Source: Candidatus Odyssella thessalonicensis (GTDB lineage: Bacteria; Pseudomonadota; Alphaproteobacteria; Bin65). From it: a stretch of 5,955 bases of DNA. The stretch lies in the NCBI GenBank assembly GCA_005240015.1, contig SBBV01000041.1:1-5955 (forward strand). The letters are read 5' to 3'. Positions 1 through 5,858 of the stretch are shown here, piece by piece (within the stretch, counting starts at the first letter, position 1; each line of letters begins with the position of its first letter). A model generated the notes under the pieces. The model did no database searches, had not been told where the DNA came from, and saw nothing but the letters and a program-made list of their open reading frames with translations. Made by a program: the position numbers and the translations under genes.

Positions 1-80
1 CCCCTATGCCGGCCGCCGACGCCGCGCATCGCCCACGAACGCCGACGAGTGCGGATGGCGCCGGCGCGATCGGCCTTCCC
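1..80. other. Non-coding left edge downstream of the TRAP gene
   Basis: The 80 bases after the TRAP stop codon contain no terminator-like hairpin with a T-run on the minus strand. The only strong symmetry is the 10-base palindrome GCGCCGGCGC at 58-67, which has no loop. A minus-strand ATG at 29-27 opens a frame running off the window edge, but it has no convincing Shine-Dalgarno sequence and too few codons to judge. The lack of a terminator leaves room for more genes of the same operon to the left, possibly TRAP membrane subunits, but that is not visible here. Confidence 0.4.
3..44. repeat. Degenerate direct repeat, copy A
   Basis: This stretch matches 5102-5143 in the same orientation at 35 of 42 positions by eye. 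The best part is 18 of 19 bases starting at CCTATGCCG. Copy B encodes the last 13 codons and stop of the pseudouridine synthase. Copy A lies just beyond the 3' end of the TRAP gene and is not part of a gene I can support. It could be a fragment of an interspersed repeat, a small duplication, or chance similarity in GC-rich DNA. The left window edge prevents testing whether the match extends further. Confidence 0.35.
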
Positions 81-1151
81 TTACTCCTTGTCCCAGTCGC
101 GGACCGGCTTCACGCCGGCCTTGCGCAGCTCGTCCATGAACAGGGCGAGCGCCTTGGTGCCGGGAAGCCCTTGCTGATCCATCTTGCGCGCCCAGTCCTT
201 CGCGATGTTGGGCATCGTCTTCGCCCAGCGGACCTGCTCTTCGCGCGGGAGCTCGTAGAGCGAAGCCTTGAAATCGGACAGGGACTTGTAGCCGTCGTCG
301 CCGGCGGTCATGTAGGCCTTGTCCGACAGGATTCCCCACTGCTCGCCGACCTCGAACAGGATCTTCTGCAAGGCGGCGGGCAGCTTGTCGAACACGGTCT
401 TGTTCACCGTCAGCACGACCGCATACTGCGCGCCGAAGCCGACCTTCGTCGCATAGGGCGCCACTTCCGGATACTTCATCGGCCGGAACGTGGAGGGCAT
501 GATGATGGTGCCCTGGTACACCCCCGTTTTGATCGAGTTGTAGTACTCCATCATGTTGCTCTGCACGCCCGTGGCGCCGAGGCCGTTCAGCCAGATCAGC
601 GCGACTCCGCCGGTTCCGATTTTCTTGCCCTTGAGATCCTCGACGGTCTTCACCGGGAACGTCGTCAGCAGCTCGTAGGAGTCGACGCCCGATCCGCCGA
701 TGCGCACTTGATTGAACCGGTGATACTGCGCCCGAAACTCCGGAAAGGCCTGGTGCAGTTTCGCCATGATCGTGCTGACGAGCACGACGTCCGACGTCAT
801 GAAGGGAACGTAAAAGCTGAGCTGCTCGAGCGGCAACTTGTCCGGATAGAAGACCGACGGGACATAGCCGATCGTGGCGATGCCATCCTTGATGCCGTCC
901 AGCATCTGCATCGGCTTGAGCAGCGAGCCCGCATACGCCTCCTTCCAGCGGATCTCGACGTTGAGCTTGGCTTCGGCCACCCGGCGCTTCACCTCGGGCA
1001 CGAAGAACTCGCCCACCTTGGCCAGCGACGGCAGCGCGCGCGGCGGCTGGCCGGCCGCAACGGTGAAGTCGATCGCCTGCTGCGCCGAAGCGGCGGCCGC
1101 CCACATTACGAAGCTGCCTGCACAAACTATGGAGCCGATGTTCCTCGACAT
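81..1151 (-). CDS. TRAP transporter solute-binding protein, DctP family
   Basis: Periplasmic binding protein that would capture an organic solute and deliver it to a TRAP membrane permease (DctQ/DctM), which uses an ion gradient. The 356-residue product has a Sec signal peptide: a hydrophobic stretch at about 6-22 and a likely signal peptidase site after ASA at 21-23, leaving a mature protein starting QQAIDF. DctP-like features are the early beta/alpha region at 28-115 (including the segment GSLLKPMQMLDGIKDG), the hinge segment VEDLKGKKIGTGG at 170-182, and SNMMEYYNSIKTGVYQG at 198-214. The length suits the family. The ATG is preceded by GGGAGGAGG at 1164-1156, so the start is secure. Most carboxylate-binding DctP proteins have Arg at the end of the LKG-K-IR motif; here the residue is Gly179, so the ligand may not be a simple carboxylate or may be held differently. 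The hydrolase gene lies 60 bases upstream, suggesting co-transcription and a shared substrate. No permease genes are visible. The family call is firm; the ligand is unknown. Confidence 0.92.
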   Translation of the reverse strand: MSRNIGSIVCAGSFVMWAAAASAQQAIDFTVAAGQPPRALPSLAKVGEFFVPEVKRRVAEAKLNVEIRWKEAYAGSLLKPMQMLDGIKDGIATIGYVPSVFYPDKLPLEQLSFYVPFMTSDVVLVSTIMAKLHQAFPEFRAQYHRFNQVRIGGSGVDSYELLTTFPVKTVEDLKGKKIGTGGVALIWLNGLGATGVQSNMMEYYNSIKTGVYQGTIIMPSTFRPMKYPEVAPYATKVGFGAQYAVVLTVNKTVFDKLPAALQKILFEVGEQWGILSDKAYMTAGDDGYKSLSDFKASLYELPREEQVRWAKTMPNIAKDWARKMDQQGLPGTKALALFMDELRKAGVKPVRDWDKE

Positions 1152-1155
1152 GTTT

Positions 1156-1164
1156 CCTCCTCCC
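1156..1164 (-). promoter_or_regulatory. Strong Shine-Dalgarno site of the TRAP gene
   Basis: On the minus strand this reads GGGAGGAGG and ends four bases before the ATG at 1151; the GGGAGG part is seven bases away. It fixes the start codon and matches the equally strong GGGAGGAG in front of the hydrolase gene, unlike the weaker sites before the VOC and MDR genes. Confidence 0.8.
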
Positions 1165-1184
1165 GTTTCCTGAATGGTTCGTTT

Positions 1185-1194
1185 CCGACGTCGG
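1185..1194. repeat. Short perfect palindrome CCGACGTCGG between hydrolase and TRAP genes
   Basis: A 10-base perfect palindrome lies in the 60-base gap between the hydrolase stop and the TRAP start. It is flanked by near-symmetric TTT/AAA bases (GTTT on the left, CAAA on the right), so the near-palindrome spans about 1181-1198. It could be an operator half-site pair or a weak RNA structure affecting translation of the TRAP gene. In GC-rich DNA a palindrome this short can arise by chance, and nothing shows that it is bound. Confidence 0.25.
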
Positions 1195-1211
1195 CAAAAG
1201 CCCTCCGTGCT

Positions 1212-2882
1212 CTAGGAAGCCGCGATTGGCAGCAGCAGCCGCGACGCGCGCGCCGCGTCGTGCAGTATCGTGTCGGTGCCGACCTTGTACCACATGTACT
1301 GATGCGAGAAGAGCGAATCGGTCATCGGCGAGTCGGCACTCGAGATTTCGAGCCGGATGCGGTTGCCCTTCTTGAACAGATAGGCGCAGGGCAGCAGCTC
1401 GATTTCGAACTTGTAGACGCGCCCGGGCTCGATCGGCTGCGGGTTGGCATGCGTGTAGTAGGGCCGCAGGGGCCGGCTCCGGCGCTCGTCCTTCTCCCGA
1501 TGCGAGGCGCGGAACCAACCTTTGGTCACGTTGACGAAGGCCGGCTGCCGTCCCTGCGCGCGCTCGCCCGCCGGCTGCGGCGACTGGTCCGAGAGCTTCA
1601 CGATGAAATCCGTGTCGGTGTTCGTGGAGGACACGAACAGCTCGAGTGCAATCTCGCCGACGACCTCCAGATCCTCCTCGAGCGGCGGCGTCGTGAAGGT
1701 GAGGACGCGTGCGACCGGATCGGGACCGAACTGGGTCGGGACCACGACGCCGAAGCGCCACAGCGGATCGGGATATTTGTACTGCGTCGATGCTCCATCC
1801 GCCGGCGGCGGTTGGAGGGAGAGCGCGCCGTCGTTGATCGAAGTGACGCTCCCGGTGGGCCCGCTCCGCAGATAGAAGGCCTTGGGCGTGGCGGGCGGCG
1901 GCCACGACGGGAAGTCGCGGTAGGCTCCGCGACCGCGCACGAACAGCCGCACCGGCGGCCGGCGGCTGTAGTCGGTTTCGACGCCCTTGAGATAGTGGTC
2001 GTAAAACGGCAGCAGCTCCTTCTCGTGGAAGGAGATCTCGTCGAACATCTCGTGGACTTCGAAAACGTCGCGACCGCCGGTGACGAGCAGCTTCTTGGGC
2101 GCCGTCGCCACGTCGTAGCCGTTGATGTTCCCGCGCAGATGCAGGCCCGCCTTGCCCCAGTGCCCGATCGAATAGATCGGGACCTTGATCTCGGGGATGC
2201 CTTCGATCGGGCTGCGCTCCTTCCACCAGTCGTCGTAGGTCTGGTGCTGGATGATCTGCCCGGCGAGGTCGGGCTCCATGGCGCGGCCCGTGGGCCGGTT
2301 CGCGGCGCGCATCAGATTGTTCGCGCGCACCATGTTGTACCACCACACCAGGAACTCGCAGTAGATGCCGCCGTGGTAGGCGGAGTCGCGGTAGATGTCG
2401 GTGAAGCCGTCATAGGGCGCGATGCATTTGAGCGCCGGCGGGTTGACGATGCCCATGAACCACTGCGCCCACGCGTAGTACGACTGGCCGATCCCGCCGA
2501 CCCGGCCGTTGGACCAGGGCTGCCGGCCGATCCACTCGATCAGCTCGTAAAGGTCCTGCTGCTCCTCCTGTCCCAGCATCGAATATTCGCCGCCCGACTT
2601 GCCGCTGCCGCGGACGTCGGCGTGGACATAGGCGTATCCGTGCTCGCAGACGTACCACGGAACCGGCCCGACCTCGCGCCACAGGAACAGCGAGCTGTGC
2701 GGGATGTCGTCGGTGTCGTACTGATAGGGCGACGGCGCGAACAAGGTGGGGAAGCGGCCCTCCGCGTCTGGCCGGTAAACTCGGCACGCGATCCGCACGC
2801 CGTCGCGCATGACGACGTACACGTCGTCCTCCACCTTCATGCGATACTTGCCGCGAACGGCCGCCTCGCCCGGATTGGCCAT
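1212..2882 (-). CDS. CocE/NonD family hydrolase (X-Pro dipeptidyl-peptidase-like)
   Basis: Predicted cytoplasmic alpha/beta hydrolase of the peptidase S15 / CocE-NonD class, whose members cleave esters, amides or acyl-peptides. The 556-residue product has no signal peptide. It has the expected layout: a strand-rich start with RDGVRIACRVYRPD at 26-39; SPY at 51-53, whose Tyr is the usual oxyanion-hole residue; HADVRGSGKSGGEY at 87-100; and the nucleophile elbow IGQSYY at 131-136 with Ser134. A helical cap spans about 155-235, then YDHYLKG at 294-300, then a C-terminal jelly-roll domain from about 310 to 550. The usual GWxD segment carrying the catalytic Asp reads IGHWGKAGLHLRG (239-251), with Gly at the expected Asp. 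The usual GPWxH segment reads GGRDVFEVH (269-277), with His277 as the only nearby candidate. Activity is therefore plausible but the triad is atypical. The ATG follows GGGAGGAG by six bases, so the start is secure. The TRAP gene follows 60 bases downstream. Substrate unknown. Confidence 0.9.
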   Translation of the reverse strand: MANPGEAAVRGKYRMKVEDDVYVVMRDGVRIACRVYRPDAEGRFPTLFAPSPYQYDTDDIPHSSLFLWREVGPVPWYVCEHGYAYVHADVRGSGKSGGEYSMLGQEEQQDLYELIEWIGRQPWSNGRVGGIGQSYYAWAQWFMGIVNPPALKCIAPYDGFTDIYRDSAYHGGIYCEFLVWWYNMVRANNLMRAANRPTGRAMEPDLAGQIIQHQTYDDWWKERSPIEGIPEIKVPIYSIGHWGKAGLHLRGNINGYDVATAPKKLLVTGGRDVFEVHEMFDEISFHEKELLPFYDHYLKGVETDYSRRPPVRLFVRGRGAYRDFPSWPPPATPKAFYLRSGPTGSVTSINDGALSLQPPPADGASTQYKYPDPLWRFGVVVPTQFGPDPVARVLTFTTPPLEEDLEVVGEIALELFVSSTNTDTDFIVKLSDQSPQPAGERAQGRQPAFVNVTKGWFRASHREKDERRSRPLRPYYTHANPQPIEPGRVYKFEIELLPCAYLFKKGNRIRLEISSADSPMTDSLFSHQYMWYKVGTDTILHDAARASRLLLPIAAS

Positions 2883-2888
2883 CCCTTA

Positions 2889-2896
2889 CTCCTCCC
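2889..2896 (-). promoter_or_regulatory. Strong Shine-Dalgarno site of the hydrolase gene
   Basis: On the minus strand this reads GGGAGGAG, followed by a six-base spacer TAAGGG and the ATG at 2882. It is close to an ideal ribosome binding site and decides the start codon. Its resemblance to the TRAP gene site suggests the two genes are expressed as a pair. Confidence 0.8.
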
Positions 2897-2996
2897 TGTG
2901 TTCCCGCCGCGCGGATAACGCCGGGCGGTTTGCACCGGCCATAGTGAGGCTGCCGCCTCCGGCTCACAACATCGCTTGGAGCAATACCCATGTGCA

Positions 2997-3013
2997 CGCG
3001 CCCGGGTGGCGCG
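2997..3013 (-). terminator. Possible weak hairpin terminator after the MDR gene
   Basis: CGCGCC at 2997-3002 and GGCGCG at 3008-3013 form a perfect six-base-pair GC stem with a five-base loop, 28 bases downstream of the MDR stop codon. No T-run follows on the minus strand, so it is not a standard intrinsic terminator. It may be a pause or RNA 3'-end structure, or chance in GC-rich DNA. Confidence 0.2.
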
Positions 3014-3041
3014 CAGGGTTGCGCCTCAAAGCCGGGCGACC

Positions 3042-4061
3042 TCAATCGAGCGGGGTGGGCGTAAGGATGACCTTGCCGAGCGCAGTTCGGTCCGCGACGA
3101 TGCGGTGCGCCTCGGCCGCCCGTGAGAGCGGCAGCACCCGATCGATGATGACCTTGTAGCGCCCGTGGGCCGCCGCCTCGAGGCTGGCCCGGACGTCGGC
3201 CGGATCGATGCGCCCGAACGAGCCGACGATCGTGAGGTTGAGGAGATAGAGGCGCGTCACGTCGAGCGGCACGATGCCGCCGCCATGGCTCCCGGCGGTG
3301 ACGAGGCGGGCGCCCCGCCCCATGCTCGCGATCGCCTGCTTGAAGAGGTCCGGATCGCCGATGTTCTCGAACACGACGTTCACGCCGACGCCGCCGGTGA
3401 CCTTCATCACCTCGGCCGCGAGGTCCTGACGGCGATAGTCGATGCCGGCATCGCCGCCGAGCTTCAGCGCGGCCGCCACGCGCTCGGGCGCGCCGGCGGC
3501 CACGATGATCTTGGCGCCGATGAGCTTGGCGACCTGCACGCCCGCGCTGCCAAGCCCGCCCGCGGCGCCCATGATGAGCACCCACTCACCGGCTTTGAGC
3601 TTGGCCTCGTCGCGCAGCAGGCTGAACGCGGTGGCGGCATGGCGCGTGACGACGGTGGCGGTGGGGAAGTCGACCGCGTCGGGCACGAGATGGGTGATCT
3701 CGGCGGGGACCTTCACGTATTCGGCGTAGCCGCCCCACACGTGCACGCCCAGCGCGATCATCGGCGTCGTCGGCGTGGGCACGCGCACGATCGAGGTCGT
3801 GGAAACGCGGTCGCCCACCTTGCGCGTCGTCACGCCCGGGCCGACCGCGGCGATCACGCCAGAGGGATCCGTTCCCAGCACGTGCGGGAGCTGAGGCAAG
3901 GCCGCGTATTTGCCCGCGCGGACCGTGAGGTCGAGCGTGCGGTTGACCGAGACGGCATGCACGCGGACGAGAACCTCGCCCGGCCCGGGCTCCGGCGTCG
4001 CGACCTCCTCGAGCCGGAGCACCTCCGGCCCCCCGAACGATCGCAGCACGATGGCTTTCAC
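3042..4061 (-). CDS. Zinc-free MDR oxidoreductase, quinone oxidoreductase-like
   Basis: Medium-chain dehydrogenase/reductase that would transfer hydride from NAD(P)H to a quinone, enone or similar activated double bond. The 339-residue product has the usual two parts: a GroES-like substrate domain (about 1-125, starting KAIVLRSFGGPEVL, with PGPGEVLVRV at 25-34 and GGYAEYVKVP at 110-119) and a Rossmann domain (about 126-339) with the nucleotide motif MGAAGGLGSAG at 164-174. The product contains no Cys, and the GHE-type zinc-binding segment is replaced by VLGTDPSG at 61-68, so neither the catalytic nor the structural zinc of alcohol dehydrogenases can be bound. This places it in the quinone-oxidoreductase/enoyl-reductase branch. 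The start is GTG at 4061, 15 bases after the VOC stop, with a GGGGCGGA stretch as the likely ribosome site. The tight spacing implies an operon with the VOC gene. Cofactor preference and substrate cannot be read from the sequence. Confidence 0.9.
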   Translation of the reverse strand: MKAIVLRSFGGPEVLRLEEVATPEPGPGEVLVRVHAVSVNRTLDLTVRAGKYAALPQLPHVLGTDPSGVIAAVGPGVTTRKVGDRVSTTSIVRVPTPTTPMIALGVHVWGGYAEYVKVPAEITHLVPDAVDFPTATVVTRHAATAFSLLRDEAKLKAGEWVLIMGAAGGLGSAGVQVAKLIGAKIIVAAGAPERVAAALKLGGDAGIDYRRQDLAAEVMKVTGGVGVNVVFENIGDPDLFKQAIASMGRGARLVTAGSHGGGIVPLDVTRLYLLNLTIVGSFGRIDPADVRASLEAAAHGRYKVIIDRVLPLSRAAEAHRIVADRTALGKVILTPTPLD

Positions 4062-4076
4062 GGGTCCGCCCCGATT

Positions 4077-5024
4077 TCAGGGCGTCGCGTGCGCGATGAA
4101 CGCCTGCGGCGCCGGCTCGCCCCACTGCGAACTCAGGCCCTTCTCGGCCGGGAGCAGGTTCGGCGCCGCGTGCACGTTGAGCACGTCGCTATCCGTCCAA
4201 TGCTCGTGCACGCGCCCCCACGGATCCTTCCAGTAGTCGAAGATCTGGCTGCCGAGCACGTGCCGGCCGATGCCCCACACGTGCTCGTACTTGCCGGCTT
4301 TGCGCAGGTGCTCGTGCCCGAGCATCACGTCGTCGAAGCTCTGCACCTCGAACGAGAGGTGGTTGAGACCGGTGTTGGGGCCTTCGATGCAGAGAAAGAC
4401 ATGGTGGTCGACGTAGGTCTCGCCGCGGTCGCAGCGATTGAACGAGGCGATGACGTTGTGCTGCTCGCCGACGTAGACCTCGTCGGACGGGATGAAGCCG
4501 AACATCTCGCGGTACCATTTGATCTTCTCGCCGATGTTCTGCGTCATGACCACGGCGTGCGCGATGCGCTTGACCTGCGAGGGGCCGGGCGGCAGGCGCA
4601 TGAGCTCGCCGGCGCGCCGCAGCTTCTCGTCGCCCCAGTTGAGCACGGCCCGGCGCGTCGGCAGCGGCTTCAACGCCTCGAGGCCGCACACGACCTCCAT
4701 CTGATAGCCGTGCGGATCACGGATGCGGACGCGCCTGCCGCCGCCCGGCTCATCGATGCTCTCGATGCCGCCGGCGCCCGGCGCGCGTGCGAAGCGCTTC
4801 AGCTCGTCTTCGTTCTCGACGAGGAAGCCGAGGCCGATGAACTTCGGCGGGCCGAGATGCGTCACGTGGATGTGGTGCTGCGGATCGGTGCCGCGCATGT
4901 AAAGCGCATCCTTGGTCCGCGCCGCGCGCACCATGCCGAAATTGACGAGGAACTCTTCGGCTTGGTCGAGGCTCGGCGACTGCAGCCGGCCATAGGCGAT
5001 ATCCGTCACCTTTACCCAGGGCAT
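4077..5024 (-). CDS. Two-module VOC protein, type I extradiol dioxygenase-like
   Basis: Likely Fe(II)-dependent ring-cleavage dioxygenase of the vicinal oxygen chelate superfamily, resembling 2,3-dihydroxybiphenyl 1,2-dioxygenase (BphC) and catechol 2,3-dioxygenase, acting on catecholic rings in the cytoplasm. The 315-residue product has two modules: residues 5-115, ending IRDPHGYQMEVV, and 152-280. The second module carries the expected metal ligands: His156 (RIAHAVV), His222 (GLNHLSFEV) and Glu274 (RVHEHWTD). Second-shell residues also match BphC: the HH pair at 207-208 and His255 in GIGRH. The segment FDYWKDPWG at 262-270 resembles the extradiol signature, though with Asp rather than a hydrophobic residue before Tyr. 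The ATG at 5024 is chosen over the upstream GTG at 5048 because GAGGA lies seven bases before it and the conserved fold starts directly after; the GTG has no ribosome site. The MDR gene follows 15 bases later. Family firm; exact substrate unknown. Confidence 0.88.
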   Translation of the reverse strand: MPWVKVTDIAYGRLQSPSLDQAEEFLVNFGMVRAARTKDALYMRGTDPQHHIHVTHLGPPKFIGLGFLVENEDELKRFARAPGAGGIESIDEPGGGRRVRIRDPHGYQMEVVCGLEALKPLPTRRAVLNWGDEKLRRAGELMRLPPGPSQVKRIAHAVVMTQNIGEKIKWYREMFGFIPSDEVYVGEQHNVIASFNRCDRGETYVDHHVFLCIEGPNTGLNHLSFEVQSFDDVMLGHEHLRKAGKYEHVWGIGRHVLGSQIFDYWKDPWGRVHEHWTDSDVLNVHAAPNLLPAEKGLSSQWGEPAPQAFIAHATP

Positions 5025-5102
5025 GATTTCGTCCTCGCTGTTCCGCACACGCGGTCATCAGAGTAGTCCGCGGCAGCGGAGCCGCTCAAGCCCGGCCCGC
5101 GC
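5025..5102. other. 78-base gap between pseudouridine synthase and VOC genes
   Basis: Holds the VOC ribosome binding site and a weak five-base-pair GC hairpin (5070-5074 with 5081-5085, six-base loop). No T-run follows on the minus strand, so it is not a clear terminator, and I see no convincing promoter boxes. Whether the catabolic genes have their own promoter here is undecided. Confidence 0.35.
5032..5036 (-). promoter_or_regulatory. Shine-Dalgarno site deciding the VOC start
   Basis: The minus strand reads GAGGA, then a seven-base spacer CGAAATC, then ATG at 5024. This favours the ATG over the in-frame GTG at 5048, which would add eight residues (MRNSEDEI) with no family resemblance. Confidence 0.65.
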
Positions 5103-5143
5103 CTATGCCGTCCGCCGACGATGCGCGTCACCCAGGACCGCCG
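5102..5143. repeat. Degenerate direct repeat, copy B
   Basis: Matches 3-44 at 35 of 42 bases in the same orientation. It contains the stop codon and last 13 codons of the pseudouridine synthase, encoding a tail (LGDAHRRRTA) beyond the conserved family core. The tail could have been acquired from repeat sequence, or the resemblance could be compositional chance. Confidence 0.35.
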
Positions 5144-5855
5144 TGCCCACCTGCTCGCGCAGCACCTTGCCCGGCACTTCTTCCACGGCGCCGCGCGCGA
5201 GCGAGCCGAGCTGGAACGGCCCGTAGGAGAGGCGGATCAGGCGCGAGACCTGCCAGCCGAAATGCTCGCAGATGCGCCTTACCTCGCGGTTCTTGCCCTC
5301 GCGCAGCGCGAAGGTGATCCACGCATTGGCGCCCTGCTGGCGCTCGAGCGCGGCCTCGACCGGCCCGTATTCGATGCCGGCGATGGTGATGCCGTTCTCA
5401 AGCGTCGCGAGGCGCTTGGGGTCGACGATGCCGTGCACGCGCACGCGATAGCGGCGCACCCAGCCGGTCGCCGGCAGTTCGAGGTGGCGCGCGAGCGCGC
5501 CGTCGTTGGTGAGCAGCATCAGGCCTTCGGAATTGAGGTCGAGCCGGCCCACCTTGACCACGCGCGGCATTCCGGGCGGCAGCGCCGCGAAGATCGTGGG
5601 CCGCTCCTGCGGATCGCGCTCGGTGGTGACGAAGCCCCGCGGCTTGTGATAGCGCCAGAGCCGCGTCTTCTCGGGGCCCGCCACCGGCTTGCCGTCGACC
5701 GTGATGCGGCTCTCTGCCGTGACGAGCACGGCCGGCGTCGTCAGCACCTTGCCGTCGACGGCGACGCGGCCCTCGCCGATCCAGCGCTCGGCTTCGCGCC
5801 GCGAGCAGAGCCCGGCGCGCGCGAGGCGCTTGGCTATTCTTTCGCCTTTCTCCAT
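5103..5855 (-). CDS. rRNA pseudouridine synthase, RsuA/RluB family
   Basis: Converts a specific uridine in ribosomal RNA to pseudouridine. The family includes RluB and RluE (23S rRNA) and RsuA (16S rRNA). From the ATG at 5855 the product is 250 residues. It has an N-terminal S4 RNA-binding domain (about 4-57, RIAKRLARAGLCSRREAERW) and a catalytic domain with KPRGFVTT at 71-78, the catalytic motif GRLDLNSEGLMLLTND with Asp106, and the family motif GKNREVRRI at 187-195 followed by RLIRLSYGPFQLGSL. The S4 domain plus this ending favours RluB over RluE; I leave the symbol blank because the target base cannot be read. An upstream in-frame ATG at 5864 would add MTC but lies inside the palindromic repeat with no properly spaced ribosome site; the ATG at 5855 has GGGA eight bases upstream. 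The stop is followed by 78 bases before the VOC gene with no T-tailed terminator, so read-through into the catabolic genes is possible. Confidence 0.92.
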   Translation of the reverse strand: MEKGERIAKRLARAGLCSRREAERWIGEGRVAVDGKVLTTPAVLVTAESRITVDGKPVAGPEKTRLWRYHKPRGFVTTERDPQERPTIFAALPPGMPRVVKVGRLDLNSEGLMLLTNDGALARHLELPATGWVRRYRVRVHGIVDPKRLATLENGITIAGIEYGPVEAALERQQGANAWITFALREGKNREVRRICEHFGWQVSRLIRLSYGPFQLGSLARGAVEEVPGKVLREQVGTAVLGDAHRRRTA

Positions 5856-5858
5856 GCA

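Larger units (their letters stand above)
2883..3041. other. 159-base intergenic region, possible promoter of the hydrolase-TRAP unit
   Basis: This is the largest gap in the cluster and separates the VOC-MDR pair from the hydrolase-TRAP pair. It contains the hydrolase ribosome binding site, an inverted pair GTGAG/CTCAC at 2944-2948 and 2963-2967 with an inner GAGGC/GCCTC hairpin (2946-2959), and a GC-only hairpin at 2997-3013. On the minus strand TTGTGA and CACTAT lie 17 bases apart, a weak fit to -35/-10 boxes (4 of 6 and 3 of 6). I therefore cannot name a promoter with confidence. The spacing makes a separate promoter or a regulatory leader plausible. Confidence 0.35.

Noticed and set aside
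4..2346. A 780-codon minus-strand frame overlapping the TRAP and hydrolase genes
   Set aside because: It is a shifted frame of both genes, crosses their boundary, and is Arg/Ala-rich without any family resemblance. Only its last few codons were kept, as part of the direct-repeat observation.
6..2918. A 970-codon open frame on the plus strand, antisense to the TRAP and hydrolase genes
   Set aside because: Its product is a low-complexity Arg/Leu/Val/His-rich sequence with no recognisable domain, and it lies opposite two clear family proteins with strong ribosome sites. Long antisense frames are expected in GC-rich DNA.
2925..2945. Sigma-54-like promoter around TATGGCCGGTGCAAAC on the minus strand
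   Set aside because: The GG and GC elements do not have the required spacing and the -12 element is incomplete.
2410..3585. A 391-codon minus-strand frame bridging the MDR and hydrolase genes, which could suggest a fusion
   Set aside because: It is out of frame with both genes and Arg/Gly-rich. Both real genes have intact starts and stops, so there is no fusion or frameshift.
4077..5048. Longer VOC gene starting at GTG 5048
   Set aside because: No ribosome binding site precedes the GTG, and the extra eight residues have no family match. The ATG at 5024 has GAGGA at seven bases.
3165..5066. A 633-codon open frame on the plus strand opposite the MDR and VOC genes
   Set aside because: His/Arg/Asp-rich composition without domains, and the opposite strand holds two complete conserved genes.
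5070..5085. GCGGC/GCCGC hairpin as terminator of the pseudouridine synthase gene
   Set aside because: The stem is only five base pairs and no T-run follows on the minus strand.
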